A stretch of DNA of 64,000 nucleotides, taken from positions 848,504 through 912,503 of the forward strand of contig NZ_JH414504.1 in NCBI RefSeq assembly GCF_000238075.1. Reading direction: 5' to 3'. Position numbers and translations under genes: made by a program. Each line of letters starts with the position of its first letter. Positions within the stretch are counted from its first letter, which is position 1. Below the pieces are notes generated by a model that searched no databases, was not told where the DNA came from, and was given only the letters and a program-made list of their open reading frames with translations. This DNA comes from Oribacterium asaccharolyticum ACB7. Its GTDB lineage: Bacteria > Bacillota > Clostridia > Lachnospirales > Lachnospiraceae. Below, one piece after another: positions 10,775 through 19,007 of the stretch.

Positions 10775-12160
10775 TTACTCTCCCCCCTTCTTTTCCGCTT
10801 CCGCTTTCTTCTCGGCTTCTGCTTTCCTATCGGCTTCCGCCTTTCTTGCCAGTTCCGCCTTAATTCTTCTCTTCATTTCTTTAAAGCCCTGCGTGAGAGG
10901 CCGCTTTGCGGGACAAACATAGGCACAGCATCCGCACTCGATGCATTCCGTTCCGTATAAAGCTTTAAAGCGGTCAATATCCTTCTGTAAAACCGCTTTC
11001 ATCATCATAACCGGCATAAGATTTGTAGGACAAGCCGCCGCACATCGTCCGCAGTTAATACAGGGCGTAACGGGCTCTTTAGAAACCTGATCCTCCTTAA
11101 ATGCCAAAATAGAACTGGAGTTTTTCGTGACCGGTACATCCAAGGTAAATAAGGACATTCCCATCATAGGGCCGCCGGAAATCACCTTTTCCGGATCTTC
11201 CGTGAATCCTCCCGCGGCATCAATTAACTGTTGGTAATTGGTTCCCAGCGGAACACGGAAATTCCCGGGACGTACTACCGCGTCTCCCGTAACCGTAAGA
11301 ATTCTTCTTACGAGAGGCTTTGATTCACAAACCGCCTCGAAAATAGCAATCAGCGTATCCGTATTGTTGACAAGCACCCCGGCATCGGCAGGAAGAATGG
11401 AAAAGTTGATTTTTCTCCCTGTAACGGCATAAATTAACTGCCGCTCTCCTCCTTGCGGATAGCGTGTTCTTAAAGAAATCACTTCTATTCTTTCTTCGTT
11501 TTTCGTGAGCTCTGTCAAAATCCGGATGGCTTCCGGCTTATTGTCTTCTATACAAATCTTTCCTTTGGCGTTCGGAAAGAGGGAAAGCACGATTTTCAAG
11601 CCGCCGATAAGCTTCTCGGGTGTTTCCAGCATATCCCGGTAGTCCGAAGTAAGATATGGCTCACATTCTACGGCATTGGCCAGAAAGAAATCGATTTTCT
11701 CCGGGTTCTTCGGACAAAGCTTCACAGAAGTGGGAAATCCCGCTCCGCCTAAGCCTACAATCCCGGCGTCCTTTACAATTTGCACAATTTCTTCTTTGGA
11801 GAGCTTGGTATAGTCCCTCTTCTCGCCAAACCCGGGGATTGTCTCATATTCCTGATCATTCTCTACCACGATAGACTCTACCATAGTGCCGCCCACCGTC
11901 AGTTTCTTTTCTATACTCTTTACCGTGCCGGAAACAGAAGAGATGACCGGAGCGGAAATAAATCCTGCCGCTTCCGCAATTTTCTGTCCCATCAGTACTC
12001 TGTCTCCCTTCCCCACAAGGGCTTTAGCAGGAGCACCGATATGCTGTGACAGGGGGTAGACCATCAGCCCCTCAGGACGCAAATCGACAATGGCCTTATC
12101 CATTGCCAATTCTTTTCCATCATAGGGGTGGACACCACCCTTAAAAGTGGAAACACCCAT
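10775..12160 (-). CDS. rnfC: Rnf complex NADH-site subunit C
   Basis: Peripheral subunit that carries the NAD(H) and FMN site and two 4Fe-4S clusters, CINCGRCAAACP and CIECGCCAYVCP. The N-terminus GVHPYDGKE and the Gly-rich loop GLGGAGFPTSVK are family signatures. The start is the ATG after GGGAGGTAAAAAG; a TTG five codons upstream lies inside the ribosome site. The C-terminus ends in short RKAEAD/KKAEAE repeats. It is the first gene of the rnf operon. Confidence 0.96.
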   Translation of the reverse strand: MGVSTFKGGVHPYDGKELAMDKAIVDLRPEGLMVYPLSQHIGAPAKALVGKGDRVLMGQKIAEAAGFISAPVISSVSGTVKSIEKKLTVGGTMVESIVVENDQEYETIPGFGEKRDYTKLSKEEIVQIVKDAGIVGLGGAGFPTSVKLCPKNPEKIDFFLANAVECEPYLTSDYRDMLETPEKLIGGLKIVLSLFPNAKGKICIEDNKPEAIRILTELTKNEERIEVISLRTRYPQGGERQLIYAVTGRKINFSILPADAGVLVNNTDTLIAIFEAVCESKPLVRRILTVTGDAVVRPGNFRVPLGTNYQQLIDAAGGFTEDPEKVISGGPMMGMSLFTLDVPVTKNSSSILAFKEDQVSKEPVTPCINCGRCAAACPTNLMPVMMMKAVLQKDIDRFKALYGTECIECGCCAYVCPAKRPLTQGFKEMKRRIKAELARKAEADRKAEAEKKAEAEKKGGE

Positions 12161-12212
12161 CTTTTTACCTCCCAAAATGAACTCTCAACTATGTCTATAA
12201 AAGTATACTATG

Positions 12213-12244
12213 AAGCCCGGGGAAAGACACTATTCCCCGGGCTT
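12213..12244 (-). terminator. Strong hairpin after folD
   Basis: A perfect 12-bp stem (AAGCCCGGGGAA with TTCCCCGGGCTT) around an 8-nt loop starts 11 nt past the folD stop. On the minus strand only a poor T-rich tail follows (CATAGTATACTTTTAT), so termination may be partial. The rnf operon starts 53 nt further on, so the -35 region of rnf would have to lie in or next to the hairpin. Confidence 0.75.
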
Positions 12245-12254
12245 TGCATTGAAT

Positions 12255-13091
12255 TTAGTGCAGTAATTGATACGCCTTCACTACGTGCTTGGCAAGCACC
12301 GCTGTAGTAACTGCGCCTAAGCCTCCCGGAACCGGGGTGAGCTTTTCCGCTACCGTTTTCATGGTGTCATAATCCACATCACCGCAAAGATTTCCGTCAG
12401 CGTCTACGTTGATCCCCACATCAATCACCGTCGCCCCTTCCTTACTATAGGACGAACCGATTGCCTTGGCTTTTCCGATTGCCACAACCAAAACATCAGC
12501 CCGCTTCGCGACTTCTTTGCTATTTTCCGTCTTGGAATGGCAAACGGTTACCGTAGCATCGGCATTCAGCATGAGAACGGATAGCGGTTTTCCCACAACA
12601 AGAGAGCGTCCGATAATGCAGACCTCCTTTCCGGAAAGCGGAATCTTATAGTATTTGCAAAGCTCCATCACCGCTTCCGCCGTACAAGGCGCGAAGGCAT
12701 CCGGATCCTGCAAAAGAAGGCCGGCAAGATTCGAACTTGTCACCCCGTCCACATCCTTCTCCTTTTTCATTACGGAAAGCATTTCCTCCTCGTCAATCTG
12801 CGGAGGTAGCGGACGGAAAACCAGGATGCCGTCAATCTCCGGATCCTCATTTAAAAAGCGAAAAACCTCCTGAAACTCCTGATTACTGCAATTTTCTTCC
12901 AGATGATAATCCTTTACCTCCAGCCCGAAGTCCTGAAAACGCTTCTTGATTGAGCGCTCATAGGACATGTCCGCCTCCTTTTCTCCCACCCTTAAAACCG
13001 CAAGTGTAGGAAGGCAAGCCTCTTTCTGCACAAAACTAAGGCACTCCGACTGTATGGCTTCTACGACTTCTTTTCCTCTCAGTTCTTCCAT
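12255..13091 (-). CDS. folD: Methylene-THF dehydrogenase/cyclohydrolase
   Basis: Bifunctional cytosolic enzyme that oxidises 5,10-methylene-THF and hydrolyses methenyl-THF to 10-formyl-THF. The catalytic Tyr/Lys region YERSIKKRFQDFG, the block DVDGVTSSNLAGL, the Rossmann segment CIIGRSLVVGKPLSVLML and the C-terminal TPVPGGLGAVTTAVLAKH are present. The ATG at 13091 follows GGGGAAG; the longer frame begins at a TTG and would overlap fchA. It follows fchA by 19 nt. 278 aa is normal. Confidence 0.96.
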   Translation of the reverse strand: MEELRGKEVVEAIQSECLSFVQKEACLPTLAVLRVGEKEADMSYERSIKKRFQDFGLEVKDYHLEENCSNQEFQEVFRFLNEDPEIDGILVFRPLPPQIDEEEMLSVMKKEKDVDGVTSSNLAGLLLQDPDAFAPCTAEAVMELCKYYKIPLSGKEVCIIGRSLVVGKPLSVLMLNADATVTVCHSKTENSKEVAKRADVLVVAIGKAKAIGSSYSKEGATVIDVGINVDADGNLCGDVDYDTMKTVAEKLTPVPGGLGAVTTAVLAKHVVKAYQLLH

Positions 13092-13110
13092 AATCTTTCT
13101 TCCCCTTATC

Positions 13111-13785
13111 TCAAATTCTTTTCTCAACCTCTCGAACTGTCTGTTCCAACAGCTCGCATTGTTTCAAAGCTTCCTCTACCGCCTCTTCTCTTTCCTTTTT
13201 TCTTTCCTCATTCTGCATCAGATTTGTATTGATTTTTACATTCAAGGCGGAACCGCGCATGGCGGTCAGAAAAAGGCCGGCCGCTATTCCCACGTCGGAT
13301 ATCGCAAGCTTTGATCCCTCTTCCGCAAGCTCTTTCAGGCTTTTTGCCGTCTCTGCACAGAGTTTAAGGAGCTGTAAGGGGACATAAGACGCATAGTCCA
13401 AACATTCTTCCATCCTCTCCCGATAGATTTCTTTTTCCTCCTCCGTCTCTTTCGGAAGAGCATACGCTTTCGCAAGCGGCATAAAAGCCTCTTCATCTTC
13501 TTTCGCAAGGCGAAGGGCTACTGTTCTCCCCTCTTCCCATTCCTGCATACGAATCTTCAGTCTATCTTCATAATGCGCATATTTTTTCTTTCCAAGCGTC
13601 AGATTCCCCACCATGAGAGCAAGAGAAAAAGCCAGAGATGCGGAAATAGCCGTCACCCCTCCTCCTGATGGTACCGGATTTTTAGACGAAAGCGCCTCTA
13701 AAAACTCCGCTATTGTTTCTTTTCCCGGAGAAGGCCTTTCTCCTGAAATTGATTCCTTCTTTGTTAAGTCCCGGTTCTTATCCAT
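13111..13785 (-). CDS. fchA: Cyclodeaminase/cyclohydrolase family protein (FchA-like)
   Basis: All-helical folate enzyme of the FTCD C-terminal family; stand-alone members act as methenyl-THF cyclohydrolase (FchA) in clostridia or as formimino-THF cyclodeaminase. The N-terminal signature NPVPSGGGVTAISASLA and the SDVGIAAGLFLTAMRGSALNVKIN block (split here by family gaps) are clear. At 224 aa it is typical. Being next to folD favours cyclohydrolase; no formiminotransferase gene is in view. AAGGAAATAGA precedes the ATG. Confidence 0.88.
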   Translation of the reverse strand: MDKNRDLTKKESISGERPSPGKETIAEFLEALSSKNPVPSGGGVTAISASLAFSLALMVGNLTLGKKKYAHYEDRLKIRMQEWEEGRTVALRLAKEDEEAFMPLAKAYALPKETEEEKEIYRERMEECLDYASYVPLQLLKLCAETAKSLKELAEEGSKLAISDVGIAAGLFLTAMRGSALNVKINTNLMQNEERKKEREEAVEEALKQCELLEQTVREVEKRI

Positions 13786-13808
13786 TCTATTTCCTTCCCT
13801 TAAATCCC

Positions 13809-16490
13809 TTACTCTTTCACATCCATCTTTTCCACAAGATGCACTCGTCCCCTTGCATTCGGTAATTTTCCTCTATAGGGGGAAATTCGATTTCCCCTCT
13901 TTCTGCTCCTTACGTGCACCGCCTCTTTTTCCGATTCCGTCATCAAGCTATCCGTTTGTTCCGGATGCTCAGTAGACCTGCCTTCCGTCTTTCGTAAGAG
14001 ATATTGACCTCTATCTCTTTCCCCCTCTGAAAATCCGTTTCTTTTTCTTAAAAAAAGGAAGAGGGCAAAGAGCAGTAAGCCGTTCACACTGAGCAAAAGG
14101 CCGAATCGGGAACCCTCTGCCGTAAACTGCATTTCCATTTCATGTTCTCCTTCCCTCACGGGAATTCCCAAAAACGCTCCCATAGATTTCTCAGGCTCTA
14201 CCGTTTTTCCGTCCACCTTCACTTTCCAACCCGGATCATAGGGTATCGAGGTAAAGAGAATCCCGTCTTCTGCTGCTGTAAGGCGGGCTTTTACGGAACC
14301 GTCCTTCCATTTTGTTACTTCCATGGAACGCTTCAAGAGTTTTTCACTCACTCCGGAAAGGACGTCAAAAGAAAAAGAATAAGCAGTAGCATCCATGCTC
14401 TCATTTTCAGTCTGGCTCTTTAATTCTACCGTAGCGCCCTCTTCCAGATACCCCAAAGAAAGAAGATATCCCCTATCAACATGGTCAAAGCTCTTTTCTC
14501 CATCCGGTAAAATGGCTTTCACTTCCTTTACCTTCTCATTGTTCACATAAACATAGATGTCTCCGCTCTTTTCCACAGTGAAAGTATAAACAGAAGACTC
14601 CATTTTACCGAGAATGGGCTCTAAAATATCCTCTCCTTCCAGTGCCTTTGTAATAGAATTTTGTACAAGAGCCGGAGTTCCCGCCTGCAAATCAAACTGA
14701 CTCAATTCCTCTTTCGTCAGGAAATATCCCAAAGGAAGAGCATATTGATTTTCATACAAGCGATACCCCCCTTCACCGTTCACATAGGAAAGGCCTATTG
14801 CCTTACTGTTCTTCGGCTCCTCTTTCACTATCTCATACTTCAGTGCGAGAAGGCTCTTCATAAGAGGAGTTGCGCCATTAATGGAATAAGCATTGGTAGA
14901 CGCTTCCATACCAAGCTTTGTATACCAATCCGATACAGCTCCATATGCCGTTGAAGAAAATATCGAAGCACTGTTGTAGCGCATAAGCGCACCGTCATCC
15001 TTTGTCTTCGCATCCTCCCGCAAAAAGCGATAAAAGCCGTCATCCTCCAGACGCACTTCTTTTACCAGTTTTTCCGTCTCCTTCCGTCCTTCAAGATAGG
15101 CATTTCGATCCGTAGTCGGAACGGAGGTCACCGCCATATTTAAGCTGGCCTCTACAAAGCATAGCGCAATTAACAAGAGGGTGAAAATCGAACTGTCCAA
15201 TCCTTTTTTTTCAAATACAAAAAGTAAAAAGTATAGGAAGAGAAACAAGAGGGTCAGATAAAAAACCGACCAGTGAAAGGCCTCCTCCGTAATCATCTTC
15301 TGACAAAGAATCACAAAGGCGGATGTCAAAAACAAAGAGAAGGACAAATCCTTTCTGCTGCTCAACTTTCTTTTTCCATACCACTCCGCTCCCGCAGTAA
15401 GCAGAAGGAAAATAAAGAGAAAGCTTTGCCTTGCCGGTAAACTGTTCGGATAATGAAATCCGTGCCAGATAAAATTCAAGGCATTAATGGAAAAACTCAA
15501 AAAGAAGAAAAGAACAAAGAAGGAAAAAATACACTTCTTCTTCATTTGAATTGCCGGATTTTTAAAATACAGAGGGAGAATAAAAAGACTCAAGGCTCCG
15601 GCATAAATATTCGGCCAATGCTTCAGGCCCTGCTCCGTTTCCACAAAGGGGAAAAGTCTTGCCGCCATATCGATAATCGTAAAATATTGTGTAATCGTCT
15701 TCGGGAAAGATATTCCGGAAGACGCGGTAAACCGTAAGGCAAAAATAGCCGGTAAAAGAAAAGCCGCCGCAATGAGAGCCGACAAAATCGAATAAAGAGC
15801 AAAATAAAGCAATCTTTTTCCTACGAGCTTTATCTCTTCCGCGCCATAATAGAAAAGTAAGGAAAGAAAATAGAACACCAGGAAAAGACAAATCATGATG
15901 CTGATGTAATAATTAGAAAGAATAGACAGGGCAAGCGTTACGGTATAGAGTTCGGGTCTTTCCTTTTCCAGCATATTTTCCAAGCCCAAAAGGATCAAAG
16001 GGAAGAGAAAAATACAATCCAGCCACATTACATTCCAAGAATAGGCCGCAATATAACCGGACAAAGCATAGAGCATTCCAAAAAGAGTCGAAAAATAATC
16101 GTTTCTCCGAAAATGCTTTCTGAAATAGATTGATGCAGTCATCCCCGAAAGCGCTATTTTCAGTACAATAAGATAGGTAATGTACTCAATAAAGAGTGTC
16201 TTCGGGAAGAAAATCACAAAAAAATTCAGAGGGCTGGCAAGATAATACGATAGCAGGGAACTGAAGTTTACGCCCAAACCCAGATTAAAGCTATAGGAAA
16301 GAGAGGAAAAGCTTTGTAACTTTGCCTGAAACTCTCTAAGAAACGGAGCATATTGATGGTATAAATCCGTCCGAAGGAAGCTTTCCTTCCCAAACGGAAA
16401 AATTCCTTTGATTATAAAAATCATGAGCATCGTAAGCAGCGGCAAAAAAAAGGCTAACCAGTCTTCTTTTCTAACCCACTTTTTTTTCAT
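13809..16490 (-). CDS. yfhO: YfhO-family multi-pass membrane protein
   Basis: Large membrane protein (893 aa) of the YfhO/GT-C-like family. It has an N-terminal half with a dozen or more helices, an extracytoplasmic C-terminal domain and one final helix (FGLLLSVNGLLLFALFLFL) before an Arg-rich tail. The N-terminal FPFGKESFLRTDLYHQYAPF and the YYLASPLNFFV segments are family signatures. In Bacillus, YfhO acts with a CsbB/GtrA-type pair in glycosylating lipoteichoic acid. The gtrA gene directly upstream supports a surface glycosyl-transfer role here, by inference. Confidence 0.9.
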   Translation of the reverse strand: MKKKWVRKEDWLAFFLPLLTMLMIFIIKGIFPFGKESFLRTDLYHQYAPFLREFQAKLQSFSSLSYSFNLGLGVNFSSLLSYYLASPLNFFVIFFPKTLFIEYITYLIVLKIALSGMTASIYFRKHFRRNDYFSTLFGMLYALSGYIAAYSWNVMWLDCIFLFPLILLGLENMLEKERPELYTVTLALSILSNYYISIMICLFLVFYFLSLLFYYGAEEIKLVGKRLLYFALYSILSALIAAAFLLPAIFALRFTASSGISFPKTITQYFTIIDMAARLFPFVETEQGLKHWPNIYAGALSLFILPLYFKNPAIQMKKKCIFSFFVLFFFLSFSINALNFIWHGFHYPNSLPARQSFLFIFLLLTAGAEWYGKRKLSSRKDLSFSLFLTSAFVILCQKMITEEAFHWSVFYLTLLFLFLYFLLFVFEKKGLDSSIFTLLLIALCFVEASLNMAVTSVPTTDRNAYLEGRKETEKLVKEVRLEDDGFYRFLREDAKTKDDGALMRYNSASIFSSTAYGAVSDWYTKLGMEASTNAYSINGATPLMKSLLALKYEIVKEEPKNSKAIGLSYVNGEGGYRLYENQYALPLGYFLTKEELSQFDLQAGTPALVQNSITKALEGEDILEPILGKMESSVYTFTVEKSGDIYVYVNNEKVKEVKAILPDGEKSFDHVDRGYLLSLGYLEEGATVELKSQTENESMDATAYSFSFDVLSGVSEKLLKRSMEVTKWKDGSVKARLTAAEDGILFTSIPYDPGWKVKVDGKTVEPEKSMGAFLGIPVREGEHEMEMQFTAEGSRFGLLLSVNGLLLFALFLFLRKRNGFSEGERDRGQYLLRKTEGRSTEHPEQTDSLMTESEKEAVHVRSRKRGNRISPYRGKLPNARGRVHLVEKMDVKE

Positions 16491-16557
16491 TTTTTCACCT
16501 CTTTGGATAATTTACCTTAATCTGTAAAATTCAATCTGTAATATTGATTGGAATAAG

Positions 16558-16593
16558 AACGAGATTTCGCGCGTAGTGGACGATACCTGGCTA
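16558..16593. repeat. 36-bp palindromic intergenic repeat, copy E (degenerate)
   Basis: Matches the family start AACGAGAT and the inner CGCGCG and CGATAC blocks, but its right arm has decayed (CCTGGCTA instead of CTCGTTA). Its last three bases (16591-16593) are the TAG stop codon of gtrA read on the minus strand. Confidence 0.6.
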
Positions 16594-16995
16594 TGAGCGA
16601 AAGATAAAAAATTTACTGCCGATATAATTCACGATAAGATTTATGGCTGAGCTTAAAACCCACCCCATTGTGTGTGTAAGCCTGAGTACATCCACCAAAA
16701 GGACTAACAGAAAAAAACTCGCGATTCCGGAAGCCACACGCAGACCGAAGAAAGACAAGATCTCTTGAAAAAGCTTTCCCCCCTTCTTTCGAAAGACCAT
16801 ATATTTATTGGCAAAGAAAGCAAACAAAACCGCCGCCACGAAAGCCACTCCATAAGCAAGCTTATAGGAAATCACAGAGGCTACTCCTATTTTCTCGAAA
16901 AGAAAATCAAAACCGCCGTAAAAAATATAATTCACCAGCGTAGTCAAAACACCGACCAGGATATACCGTATTCCCTCATCCATATTTTTATGCAT
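16591..16995 (-). CDS. GtrA-family membrane protein
   Basis: Four-helix membrane protein, 134 aa from the chosen start, of the GtrA/DPMS-like family. These proteins help move undecaprenyl-phosphate-linked sugars across the membrane for surface polymer glycosylation. The signature RYILVGVLTTLVNYIFY opens the protein, and VSSAINLIVNYIGSKFFIF closes it. The long frame to 17085 lacks a ribosome site; AAGGAA lies upstream of the TTG/ATG pair at 16998/16995. It is followed by yfhO, a typical partner. Confidence 0.85.
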   Translation of the reverse strand: MHKNMDEGIRYILVGVLTTLVNYIFYGGFDFLFEKIGVASVISYKLAYGVAFVAAVLFAFFANKYMVFRKKGGKLFQEILSFFGLRVASGIASFFLLVLLVDVLRLTHTMGWVLSSAINLIVNYIGSKFFIFRS

Positions 16996-17136
16996 CAATC
17001 GAACAGTTCCTTTCCTTAAGTACCAGAACAGTATACGAAAAAGGACTCTTCCTGGCAACGGTAGAGTGAAAAAGAAAACGACCATACCGGAATATCCCTG
17101 TATGATCGTCGAGATTCATTTCTCAATTTAACTATA

Positions 17137-17634
17137 TTATGATGCGTACGCCTTAATCTTCTCTTCCACTTCCACTCTGGAAATACTCAAGGAAATCGCA
17201 AGCTCTTCATACAAAATATCTTCAGCCTGCTCCATGAAATGTAAATCCGAAAGAGTGAGTTTCTTCCCTTGTCTTGCTCTTTCTTCTCTTCGCTCCAATA
17301 CCGTTTTAATGACCTGCAGCAAGGCATCCGGGGCGCAACTCTTAATCCCTTCCCTACAATTCTCTTCTCTCTGCTTTGGAGTCTTACAAGTCAATGCATG
17401 AATGTGCTCAGCAGTATGCAGAAAACTTTCCGCCTGCTCTCTGGTCATCACCGAACGCATATTCGTTCTGCTGGCTTCCACCGGAGCATAAACTGCCCCA
17501 TCCGGCTTCTTCACTGCCTGCATTACATAATAATCCTTATCCTTGGGAATTCCTTCCAGGTCCAGACGTGTAGTCCCTAAAATCTTATGAACTCCCTTAC
17601 AGCCATAAACCACATAAGTGCCTGACTGAAACAT
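17137..17634 (-). CDS. CarD-family transcriptional regulator
   Basis: Protein of 165 aa with an N-terminal CarD/TRCF RNA-polymerase-interacting domain (MFQSGTYVVYGCKGVHKILG, then KDYYVMQAV and the VEASRTNMRSVM block) and a helical C-terminal domain that ends in SRVEVEEKIKAYAS. CarD proteins bind the RNA polymerase beta subunit and adjust open-complex stability. A consensus AAAAGGAGG precedes the ATG. Copy A of the 36-bp palindrome lies 58 bp upstream. Confidence 0.88.
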   Translation of the reverse strand: MFQSGTYVVYGCKGVHKILGTTRLDLEGIPKDKDYYVMQAVKKPDGAVYAPVEASRTNMRSVMTREQAESFLHTAEHIHALTCKTPKQREENCREGIKSCAPDALLQVIKTVLERREERARQGKKLTLSDLHFMEQAEDILYEELAISLSISRVEVEEKIKAYAS

Positions 17635-17917
17635 TTTAACCTCCTTTTCTTTCGATCTCTAGACAGGTATTGTGATGAACGACCATGCTGAAACGAGATA
17701 CCGCACGCTTTACGAGCGATACTCGTTATGAATAAAAATGCCCTCACAAACTCTGCTTCCTGTTAAACAATACAACCCTATCACGAACAAATATCTGGAT
17801 AACATTTTAGCATTTCTCCACAAAAAACTCCAGTGCATTTCCCGGAATTCATAATCTTTGTCTAAGTTAAATAAATATTATTTATTCCTGCTATATTTTC
17901 TTATGCTTTTTATCCAG
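17635..17917. other. rlmH-carD intergenic region
   Basis: 282 bp with no gene. It contains copy A of the 36-bp palindrome (17692-17727) and a perfect AT-only inverted repeat, AATAAATA-T-TATTTATT, at 17870-17886 just after rlmH, which is a weak candidate for its transcript end. No strong promoter for carD could be assigned. Confidence 0.55.
17692..17727. repeat. 36-bp palindromic intergenic repeat, copy A
   Basis: Starts AACGAGATACCGCACGC and ends GCGATACTCGTT, followed by ATGAA. The outer 6-bp arms AACGAG/CTCGTT are perfect; the inner arms pair partly around the centre. It lies 58 bp upstream of carD, inside its probable leader, and 190 bp after the rlmH stop. It is the only clear copy not next to a stop codon. 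Confidence 0.8.
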
Positions 17918-18397
17918 TTACTTATGATAAGGCTCTCCTGAATTGATTCTGAAGCCTCTATAGATTTGCTCTAAAAGGATAACGCGCATCAGCTGGTGAG
18001 GAAAGGTCATCGGTGAAAAACTGAGAAGATAATCCGCTCTTTTGTAAACTTCTTCACTTGATCCCAGGGAGCCTCCAATCACAAAAGTAATATCGCTTTT
18101 CCCTTCCAGGAAGAGCTTCTCCATTTTCTTGGCAAACTCTACGGAATCCAGTTCCTTTCCCTTTATGGCCAGGGCTATCACAAAAGAACGTTCCGGTATT
18201 TTTTCCAAAAGACGCCTTCCTTCCCTCTCTAAAACCAATCTGTCTTCAGAAAGACTGCTCCCTTCTTTCGTCTTTTCGTCAGCTACCTCAATCATTTCCA
18301 ACTTACAATAAGCTAAGAGGCGCTTTCCGTACTCGGAAAGTGCCTCTCTGTAAAATTTTTCTTTGATTTTTCCAACCGAACAAACTCTTACGGTCAT
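17918..18397 (-). CDS. rlmH: 23S rRNA pseudouridine-1915 N3-methyltransferase
   Basis: SPOUT-fold methyltransferase acting on Psi1915 in helix 69 of 23S rRNA in assembled ribosomes. The S-adenosylmethionine loop FVIGGSLGSSEEVYKRA and the C-terminal knot LMRVILLEQIYRGFRINSGE-PYHK are complete. The ATG at 18397 gives the usual 159 aa and follows GAGGGCATAAT. It begins 1 nt after the stop of the secreted-protein gene, so translation is probably coupled. Confidence 0.97.
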   Translation of the reverse strand: MTVRVCSVGKIKEKFYREALSEYGKRLLAYCKLEMIEVADEKTKEGSSLSEDRLVLEREGRRLLEKIPERSFVIALAIKGKELDSVEFAKKMEKLFLEGKSDITFVIGGSLGSSEEVYKRADYLLSFSPMTFPHQLMRVILLEQIYRGFRINSGEPYHK

Positions 18398-18398
18398 A

Positions 18399-18974
18399 TT
18401 ATGCCCTCTTTCCGGCAAACTTCGGTACCGAAACGGAAACGGAACGCATATCCGCGTGTCCCAGTTCATCGAAATAAACTTGTTGTCCGTCTACCGTAAA
18501 GGCATCATATTTTCCGGCAGTTCCCTGCAAAATGCCGCTCGGCCTTCCGCTTTCATCTGTAGTAAAATAGTACGTCTGATTCTTTCCCTTTTCGTCCGGA
18601 ATAGAGGCCCAGCCCATCAGAACAAGACCGGCATTATCATTGTTTCTTTTCAGATTGTCATACTCTGCAAAGTACCATTTTCCCTCGTCCTGAAACCAGC
18701 CTTCCATTGCGTTTCCATTCGCATCAAAAAAGTAAAACCGATGCCCGATTTGAACCCAACGGTCCTTGGCATACTTCCAAGCCTTTTCCTTCGTATCCAG
18801 ATACAAAAGTTTCCAATGATTTTCACTGTCTTCCCAACTGTACGCCGAGCTTTGCCCGGATTTCACTGCAGAAATCTCTTCCCCGGTCGCTTCCCTTTCT
18901 GCGGCAAATATGGCAAAAGAAAAGCAAAACAACAGTGTAAAACTCACCAAAATCAACGTTACAAACTTCTTCAT
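18399..18974 (-). CDS. Secreted protein with cell-wall-binding repeats
   Basis: Protein of 191 aa with a classical signal peptide (KKFVTLILVSFTLLFCFSFAIFA, shown in two parts: basic start, then about 17 hydrophobic residues, AxA-type cleavage near residue 24). The mature part has Trp/Tyr/Gly-rich units of the choline-binding-like wall-binding type, e.g. WVQIGHRFYFFDANGNAMEG and WFQDEGKWYFAEYDN. GGGAGG precedes the ATG. It sits between valS and rlmH. The exact function is unknown; surface attachment is inferred. Confidence 0.8.
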   Translation of the reverse strand: MKKFVTLILVSFTLLFCFSFAIFAAEREATGEEISAVKSGQSSAYSWEDSENHWKLLYLDTKEKAWKYAKDRWVQIGHRFYFFDANGNAMEGWFQDEGKWYFAEYDNLKRNNDNAGLVLMGWASIPDEKGKNQTYYFTTDESGRPSGILQGTAGKYDAFTVDGQQVYFDELGHADMRSVSVSVPKFAGKRA

Positions 18975-19007
18975 GAAACCTCCCGTCTTAAAAAGGAAGG
19001 TTGAAAT

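Noticed and set aside
16996..17085. Longer N-terminus for the GtrA protein
   Set aside because: The 30 extra residues have no ribosome site and make the protein longer than the family norm.
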